From contig JAFWRL010000080.1 of the NCBI GenBank assembly GCA_017520105.1, forward strand, positions 1 to 17,655: a stretch of DNA of 17,655 nucleotides, written 5' to 3'. The notes beneath the pieces are model-generated. The model was not told the origin of the DNA, ran no database searches, and saw only the letters and a program-made list of their open reading frames with translations. Position 1 is the first letter of the stretch. Each line of letters begins with the position of its first letter. Both the position numbers and the translations under genes were made by a program. The DNA is from Fibrobacter sp. (lineage in GTDB: Bacteria > Fibrobacterota > Fibrobacteria > Fibrobacterales > Fibrobacteraceae). Positions 6,749 to 12,400 of this stretch are shown here, piece by piece.

Positions 6749-6911
6749 TGTCATCCCGGCCTTTGTGCATCGTCATGCTGAGCATAGCGAAGCATCCAGT
6801 AACGGTTCTCATAGCGTTGTCATCCCGGCCTTTGTGCATCGTCATGCTGAGCATAGCGAAGCATCCAGTAACGGTTCTCATAGCGTTGTCATCCCGGCCT
6901 TGTGCCGGGAT
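6749..6911. repeat. Two perfect 69-bp tandem copies plus a partial third
   Basis: Units 6749-6817 and 6818-6886 are identical base for base. A third begins at 6887 and departs after about 15 bp into a perfect palindrome, ATCCCGGC (6891-6898) with GCCGGGAT (6904-6911). Each full unit contains one member of the ATNCTGA...GANGAT hairpin family (6775-6795 and 6844-6864). Open frames through the unit (for example MLSIAKHP) are by-products of the repeat, not genes. The block fills the divergent region between cinA and the 7044 gene. Confidence 0.92.
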
Positions 6912-7029
6912 CAGCTTACACAGTTTCAATTACAGATACATACCCCTTTGCAAAAACGCATTCTTTTTTTTCGTTGCAAAAAGTAAATAACTTTCATTTC
7001 GTTGACCCGCCTGTTTCTTTGCGTTTTTC

Positions 7030-7035
7030 TATATT
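7030..7035 (+). promoter_or_regulatory. -10-like box just before the 7044 start
   Basis: TATATT followed by 8 nt and the ATG. TTGACC at 7002-7007 is the nearest -35-like hexamer, but it is 22 bp away, longer than usual. No Shine-Dalgarno is seen, so the message may be leaderless. Confidence 0.35.
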
Positions 7036-7043
7036 CGCCGCAA

Positions 7044-8198
7044 ATGACTCTAAAATCCACCATAATAGCACTTCTCCTGATGTGCGTGCCCATTTTGGCT
7101 GAGACTCCGGCATCGGTTTTTGCCGATAGTTTGAATCAAGGGAAAAACGTAGTGGATAGTGTAGCACGGGCAGATTCTTTGGCAGATTCCGCTCGCGTCG
7201 AAAACGAATCGCCAGTACCGGAACCGGACGAAGAATCCGAGGACGAAGTGGCGATGGACGAGCCTCCCGAAGTGGATTTTGAAACAACGACGACTCCGCT
7301 AGTCAAAGGCAAGACGGGCATTGTCGCCATCGACACGCTCCCCGTGAACGAATGGGACATCCCGACAAAGCGCAATTCCCTCAAGTACGCCATGCTCTTT
7401 AGCCTGCTCCCCGGTGGCGGCCAGTATTACACGGAGCATTACGTCCGTGGCGGGTTCCTGACAGGCATTGAAGGCTTGCTGATATACGACATCTTTTTCA
7501 ACAGGTCTTTCCAGCGGGATAGACTGTTGGAGCGTGCTCAACCCTTCCAGGATTCGGTTCTCTATTTTACAACGAAGGTTTTGGAAGCTCGCAAAAATGG
7601 ATTGGCCCGTGACAGCGTCCTGTATTATCACGACAAACGATTGGAGTTCCTGGAACGCGTACGCGCGCAGAGCGACAAGAAAATGGAACAGGAAGACGTG
7701 CGCAAGGCGGAACTGGCATGGCTTATCGGGATTCACCTTTATGGCATGTTCGATACGTTTGGCATTTGGTACAACAACAATCACAGAAGTAACGAATATC
7801 GTGATATGAAAACTGCAGTGCTTTGGGCACTCTTGCCGGGAGGCGGCCAGATTTTCAATCGAGACTTTGGCAAGGCGGGCCTGGTCTATATGGGAATTCT
7901 TGGGGCTGCGGTGAGTGTTTGGACTTCGCAGAACATGGTCAACTATTACCTTGACCGTAAACATTTGGTCGAAAAGGAAAGCCTGGGGTCCGAAGAATAC
8001 GACCGCATCACTGAGCGCGTGACATATTACCGCAAAAACCGCAACACGTATATTTGGGGCGGAGTGTTAATTTATTTATACTCTATTGCCGATGCCGCTG
8101 TTGATGCGCTCCTGAGCGATTTTGATAATCCCCTGCATTTAGCGCTTGTTCCAAATTTCGATGGCGGCGCCCAGGCTGTCATGTCATTTGATTTTTAG
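7044..8198 (+). CDS. DUF5683-like exported/membrane protein with a duplicated LLPGGGQ segment
   Basis: Protein of 384 residues from the ATG at 7044. A TTG 14 codons upstream keeps the frame open but would place a non-signal sequence before the clear signal peptide STIIALLLMCVPILAE (5-20). An acidic, low-complexity linker follows (about 50-80, with PEPDEESEDEVAMDEPPEVD). The body carries two copies of a hydrophobic motif: MLFSLLPGGGQYYTEHYVRGG (from 117) and VLWALLPGGGQIFNRDFGKAG (from 259). It ends with KNRNTYIWGGVLIYLYSIADAAVDALLSDFD, which fits the DUF5683 pattern of PG.GQ.YN...KA and a final ID..V.A.L..F. Function is unknown, and an envelope location is inferred. The charged middle (about 170-225) may be helical. 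No clear terminator follows. Confidence 0.8.
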   Translation: MTLKSTIIALLLMCVPILAETPASVFADSLNQGKNVVDSVARADSLADSARVENESPVPEPDEESEDEVAMDEPPEVDFETTTTPLVKGKTGIVAIDTLPVNEWDIPTKRNSLKYAMLFSLLPGGGQYYTEHYVRGGFLTGIEGLLIYDIFFNRSFQRDRLLERAQPFQDSVLYFTTKVLEARKNGLARDSVLYYHDKRLEFLERVRAQSDKKMEQEDVRKAELAWLIGIHLYGMFDTFGIWYNNNHRSNEYRDMKTAVLWALLPGGGQIFNRDFGKAGLVYMGILGAAVSVWTSQNMVNYYLDRKHLVEKESLGSEEYDRITERVTYYRKNRNTYIWGGVLIYLYSIADAAVDALLSDFDNPLHLALVPNFDGGAQAVMSFDF

Positions 8199-8342
8199 TG
8201 CTTACTTTGTCACCCTTGACTTGTACTCTTTGACTACTTCGTGGTTGACGCTTCCAGCGTCGGCACTTATGTTGTCATAATCCGCGTATGGGGACGGGCC
8301 CCTTACTCAGTTCACTTTTACAGTTATTCTGCTAAAAACGTC
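8199..8342. other. Intergenic spacer with small palindromes, no gene seen
   Basis: Two short inverted repeats are visible: GACGCT/AGCGTC with loop TCC (8247-8261), and GGGG/CCCC around ACGGG (8290-8302). Neither has a T-tract. The stretch separates the 3' ends of the convergent 7044 and histidine phosphatase genes. No coding frame or RNA gene is supported. Confidence 0.5.
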
Positions 8343-8370
8343 ATCCTGACCCTCGTAAGAGGGGAAGGAT
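8343..8370. repeat. Dispersed hairpin family member (C-G variant, GTAA loop)
   Basis: Outer arms ATCCT (8343-8347) and AGGAT (8366-8370), GA on each side, inner arms CCCTC/GAGGG, and a GTAA loop of the GNRA type. Flanks GTC before and CCAGT after match the other family members. It lies just beyond the stop of the histidine phosphatase gene. Confidence 0.75.
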
Positions 8371-8390
8371 CCAGTCAATGAACCATTCGT

Positions 8391-9011
8391 CTAAACGCCC
8401 ATCTTCAGCTTCGGCATCGGGATTCCGTCGTGCAGCTTCGTAAACGTTCCGTAGAACTTCCCATCTTCGTTACGAGTAAATTCAAACTTCGTTACCATGG
8501 CGTAACTGTACATTCCTTCGGCGAAGACCTCGTCCGGTAGTCCGCACCGCGAATGCTGCAATGCGGCGATTACTCCCGCATGCGTGATGCACAGGAATTC
8601 GCCCTCGTCGGGGAGCGAGTCGAGGAATTTCCCGGCGCGTTCGTCGATATCGTAGAAGTTCTCGCCTTCGGGGAACCGGTACCCGCGGAGGTTGTTTATC
8701 CAGGCGTGCATCTCCGAACGGGGAACCGCTGTCAGCTTTTGACCTTCCCATGTGCCGAAGTTGAGCTCGATGATGGCAGGTTCTTTTTCGATGGCTAGAC
8801 CGGTGGCCGCGGATGCCTTTTCCGCAAGCCTCAGGCAACGTATAAGCGGGCTCGAAAACAAGCGCGTCGGCTTGGCATTTGCTTCAAGAAGCGCCTTGAT
8901 GGCGCCGTCGGATTCTTCTTCGAACGTGGGGGAGACATCGAAGTCCAGTCTCCCGTAACAAACATCGTTAGGATTGTAAGGCTTTGTATGTCGAATCGTC
9001 CAAAGAATCAT
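8391..9011 (-). CDS. Histidine phosphatase family protein, alpha-ribazole-phosphatase-like
   Basis: Protein of 206 residues in the phosphoglycerate-mutase-like branch. The phosphoacceptor histidine is in the RHT motif (7-9, His8). The second arginine is in SSPLIRCLRLAE (Arg58), the proton donor in ELNFGTWEG (Glu82) and the second histidine in ITHAGVI (His144), so the catalytic set is complete. CYGRLDFDVSP (18-28) resembles the CYG..D.PL stretch of CobC-type alpha-ribazole phosphatases, which act late in cobalamin nucleotide-loop assembly. No cobalamin genes are nearby, so the substrate is open. The start ATG has only weak upstream complementarity to 16S rRNA. The gene lies downstream of the small RNA gene on the same strand, separated from it by tandem terminators. 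Confidence 0.88.
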   Translation of the reverse strand: MILWTIRHTKPYNPNDVCYGRLDFDVSPTFEEESDGAIKALLEANAKPTRLFSSPLIRCLRLAEKASAATGLAIEKEPAIIELNFGTWEGQKLTAVPRSEMHAWINNLRGYRFPEGENFYDIDERAGKFLDSLPDEGEFLCITHAGVIAALQHSRCGLPDEVFAEGMYSYAMVTKFEFTRNEDGKFYGTFTKLHDGIPMPKLKMGV

Positions 9012-9051
9012 GATATCAGTAAGCTGTGGTTAGTAGGCCGTGGATTGATGC

Positions 9052-9089
9052 AACGTCATTCTGAGCGTAGCGAAGAATCCAGTGACGTT
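9052..9089. repeat. Dispersed hairpin family member (T-A variant) with outer stem
   Basis: Inner hairpin ATTCT (9058-9062) / AGAAT (9074-9078) with GA on both sides and GC/GC around GTA. A flanking inverted repeat AACGTCA (9052-9058) / TGACGTT (9083-9089) overlaps its foot. Located between the histidine phosphatase start and the small RNA terminators. Confidence 0.8.
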
Positions 9090-9097
9090 CTTTAAAT

Positions 9098-9118
9098 AAA
9101 AAACGCCCTTGCCGGGCG
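9098..9118 (-). terminator. Second, back-up terminator of the small RNA gene
   Basis: Minus strand stem CGCCC/GGGCG (9114-9118 with 9104-9108, 5-nt loop) followed by six T residues (9103-9098). It lies about 10 nt beyond the closing-stem/T-tract of the RNA at 9125-9138. Confidence 0.65.
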
Positions 9119-9124
9119 CAATAT

Positions 9125-9225
9125 AAAAAATCCTAGGCTACCTGAGCACATAAAGATCCGCAAGTCCGTTGCTGCTTTCGCCCTGGCGAGTTGCCCGCAA
9201 ATAATCATTGCGCAGGGCCTAGGAC
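9125..9225 (-). ncRNA. ffs: Probable small bacterial signal recognition particle RNA (4.5S RNA)
   Basis: About 100 nt with ends that pair perfectly (plus-strand arms 9131-9138 and 9217-9224, TCCTAGGC/GCCTAGGA) and a six-T tail directly after the stem. The interior can form one long interrupted hairpin, with CCTG/CAGG and CGCA/TGTG pairing near the ends. At the tip, reading 5' to 3', are CAGG (9185-9182), GC, a GAAA tetraloop, GC, then AGCA (9173-9170). CAGG opposite AGCA flanking a GNRA-capped stem is the signature of SRP RNA domain IV, the Ffh-binding site. The apical stem is only two pairs against the usual three or so, which is odd and is why I keep some doubt. A TTGCAA-N17-TATATT promoter precedes it. 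A 64-codon frame across it is not a gene. Confidence 0.62.
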
Positions 9226-9230
9226 TCGCA

Positions 9231-9259
9231 AATATAGAATCAGAATTCGTTTTTTGCAA
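9231..9259 (-). promoter_or_regulatory. Promoter of the small RNA gene
   Basis: Minus strand TTGCAA (9259-9254), 17 bp, TATATT (9236-9231). It predicts a start about 7 nt on, at the foot of the RNA closing stem. The hexamers and spacing almost match the recA promoter. Confidence 0.6.
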
Positions 9260-9279
9260 GGATTTTTTTGAACTCATGT

Positions 9280-9302
9280 GGAACAAATTGTTCCTATATA
9301 AT
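9280..9302 (+). promoter_or_regulatory. Perfect palindrome abutting a consensus -10 box
   Basis: GGAACAA (9280-9286), A, TTGTTCC (9288-9294) is a perfect 15-bp inverted repeat. Two bases later TATAAT (9297-9302) matches the -10 consensus, although no good -35 is seen at 16-18 bp. The palindrome could be an operator for the giant surface protein gene, or act on the divergent RNA promoter, whose -35 lies about 20 bp away. Confidence 0.45.
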
Positions 9303-9385
9303 ACAAATTTTGTGATAATTTACACGAAAGTGGGCAAAATGGTCTCGTTTTTGTACCTTTTTTCGCGTAATCTTCGTAACTAATG

Positions 9386-9414
9386 TTTTACTGTTAAAAA
9401 AATGTTACTATATT
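9386..9414 (+). promoter_or_regulatory. Second candidate promoter of the giant surface protein gene
   Basis: TTTTAC (9386-9391), 17 bp, TATATT (9409-9414), about 50 bp before the ATG at 9463. With the TATAAT at 9297 this gives two possible starts. The 9303-9385 stretch between them holds no gene I can see. Confidence 0.35.
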
Positions 9415-9462
9415 CAGTAATAGGTGTTTTGGGCTTGTTGTTTTTTATAGTTGGGGTATGTT

Positions 9463-12400
9463 ATGAAAAAAGGAAAGTTTACATTCAGAACCATTCTAGG
9501 TTCATTCTTGCTGGCATTTGGGTATGTTGTGCCAGCCTCGGCTCAATCGACTGAGCCTGCCGTTGAACGCGTTGTCGTCACGTTGGACCCATTATATTTT
9601 GAGGACGGCGGTGCTCGTATTACTGACGAAGACGAGGGTCAGAAACTCTGGAACCGGCTTATGAAGTATAAGCTCTGGGGAACCAATGAAGTTGTTTTCA
9701 ATAAACATGATTTTAGAATTGCCGAAACGAGTGGCTATACAGGAACGGCTAAAGGCGATATTATTTTCAACGATTACGGTCATACTCTTGGGGGCCCGAT
9801 AGTTTCGGGTCGTGATATTATTTTTGCAAAGGGCGATGCCAAACAAGATTCCTTGATTGGGGGGTCGATTTATGCGAGAAACCTTTATTTGTCCGATTGG
9901 TATAAAGTCGAAAATTCTCGATATGATGGAAATATCTGCTTTGAAGGCTCGATTAATTTTGGCATGCCGAATAGGAACTCTCAATTTAACGATTATGTCT
10001 GGACGCTAAATCGCTTTATTGAGAACGCCCACAAAAATAACGATTCTAAACAGAAAAAAGGTATGGTCTATGCCGATTGGAACGCGGATTTCCCAGATCC
10101 GTCTATTGTGAATCTGGATGGTGCTTTTAGCCAATGCCCAAAAGATGACCCAAGACCAGATTATGATCTTACAGTCCCGTTATTTGATGAATCTGGCATT
10201 GTATGGGAGCCTGCTGTAGATTTGAACTCAAGCTACTACGGTGAAGTCCAGTTTATTCATGTTCCGCCTATTACAGATGAAGATATCAAGAATGAACATA
10301 CTTGGTTTGATATGTTTGTTCAGGATATTCATTTTAAAGGCAATTACGGAAAGAAACTTTACATTTTGATGCCTTCTAGAAGCCAGAATGCGGATGGAAA
10401 GACGAATGGACGCTTGACTCGTATTTTTACAAAAGCTGGTGTTAATATTGAAGCTTCAGCAAATGACACGAAGATTCAGGTCGCATACGTTAATAGTGAT
10501 GCTAAATGGAACGGCAGTTCTTGGGTGAAATCGGATGGCAATGCCATTGATGTATCAGCAATAACAGTTGTTCCTGATTCTAATTATTCCGGTAATCTCA
10601 TGTTCTATACGAATGCGGATATCTACTGGGCTGCGATGAATGGTAATAAGCAATCTGATTACCAAGGTACGTATATTACGACAGGCAATTTTACAATCAA
10701 TGACCACATTAGTGTTGCAGGACAATTGATTTCTGGCAAACGCTTATGGTTCGAATCCGAATTTAGTGGCGATTTCCACTACGTTCCGTTTAATACACCC
10801 GAAATTAAGACCAATGTCTTTGCGCAGGATAAGTTTAAAGAAAAAGGCACGCTTAAAGACAATGTCTTTCAATGGTATGATGATAATAATTTTCATTGGT
10901 ATAATATGGAATTTTATCTGACGGATACCGCTCGTACCGAAGTGACCTTTGATTATTGCTTTGCATTCTTTGGTGATCTTGGAGCGGATGCTGATGCCAA
11001 CTTTGCTGCATACAAGAGTAGCGTGTCGAAGACTTTTGCAACACGTAAAGATTTAGCGCCTAATCCACCGGATAAAAATGACCCGCATTATATGCCGTTC
11101 TGTGAAGATAAAGAATCGAGGCATGTTGTTATTCCCAAGAATAGCCGTAAACCGTCAACATCATTCTACTTAAGCGTTCTTGAAGACGAGGATGTTGAAG
11201 GCGACGAATACATGATCTTTAAGATTATGAACTTGAATGGTGCCGCTATTTCTGGTGGGGCGTTCGGCGGAGGCATTGTAGTAAGGCTTGTGGATGCCAC
11301 CAACAAACCGCCCAAATTTACAGGCACGAAGCCTTCTCCGCTTGTTGTTCCTGAAAATGAGAAAAATGCAACGGCGGGGCAGATTCTTGCTTCAGACGAA
11401 GATGGTGATGATATTCTGTTCTCCATTACGGGAGGTTCTGCAAAAGATTTATTTGATATTGATGAGACTTCGGGCTTTGTAACCATGAAGGATGGCGTAG
11501 ATCCGTTCGATTACGAAGCATGGAAATCTTCAGGGAACAAATTTGTAATTACAGTTGAAATTTGCGATAATAAGACTGGTTCTTTACAGCTTTGCGACGA
11601 TCGCGATTTCCCCATAGAAATCAAGGACGTCAACGAAACTCCTTATTTTACCGGCAAGTCTGATGGCAACAATGTCTTGAAGATTGCTGAAGACCAGCTG
11701 TTCTCCGGCGATACAGCTAAGTTTGCAGACTTTGATACTTACAATACCGATGGCTCTTTTACGAAAAACGAAGTCGTTGTCGCTGGTGGTGATTCCGATG
11801 TCTTTGGCGTGACTCCTGCTGGTGTAGTTTATACGAAAGCGGGTGTTGTCCTTGATTATGAGGTAAAGAATACTTACAAACTCACATTGAAAGTTCGCGA
11901 TGCCACGAAGGATGCCGATGGGAATCTTGTCTATCCTGACCTCTACGACGAAATGGAATTCACTATCCAGGTGACGGATGTCGATGACGGTCCGAAATTA
12001 AAATTCAAGACGTACAACGGAACGGTTGCCGAAAATTCTGTATCCCCGACGGAAGTCGATATGGACAATCCGATCCATGCGGAAACTTCACAGACCGGTG
12101 CAACGATTACCTATATACTGCTTGATTCGACCAAGTCGTTCGTGATTGACGCGAATACGGGTGTCATTACCGTCGCGAAGGATGCTGTCCTCGATTACGA
12201 AACAAAGAGCGAATATACCATGAAGGTGGTTGCTTCCGATGAATCTGGTGTCGCAGGTCAGGTTGTGCAGACCGATACCGCCAACGTGATTATCAAGCTG
12301 ATTGACGTGAACGAGAAGCCCGTCTTTGTGGATACGACGCTTACGTTCCCCGAAAATCAGAAGGGCTATCCGATTGGCTCGCTCACGTATGACGATTTGG

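Noticed and set aside
6749..6911. CRISPR array
   Set aside because: The repeats are directly tandem with no unique spacers between units, and no cas genes are present.
6748..6990. Repeat-encoded frames such as MLSIAKHP on the plus strand and its minus counterpart
   Set aside because: They are generated by the 69-bp intergenic repeat, whose 69-nt period keeps the frame open. There is no ribosome site or domain.
9092..9286. 64-codon minus-strand frame over the small RNA
   Set aside because: It spans a promoter, a structured RNA and two terminators, so the RNA explains the sequence better.
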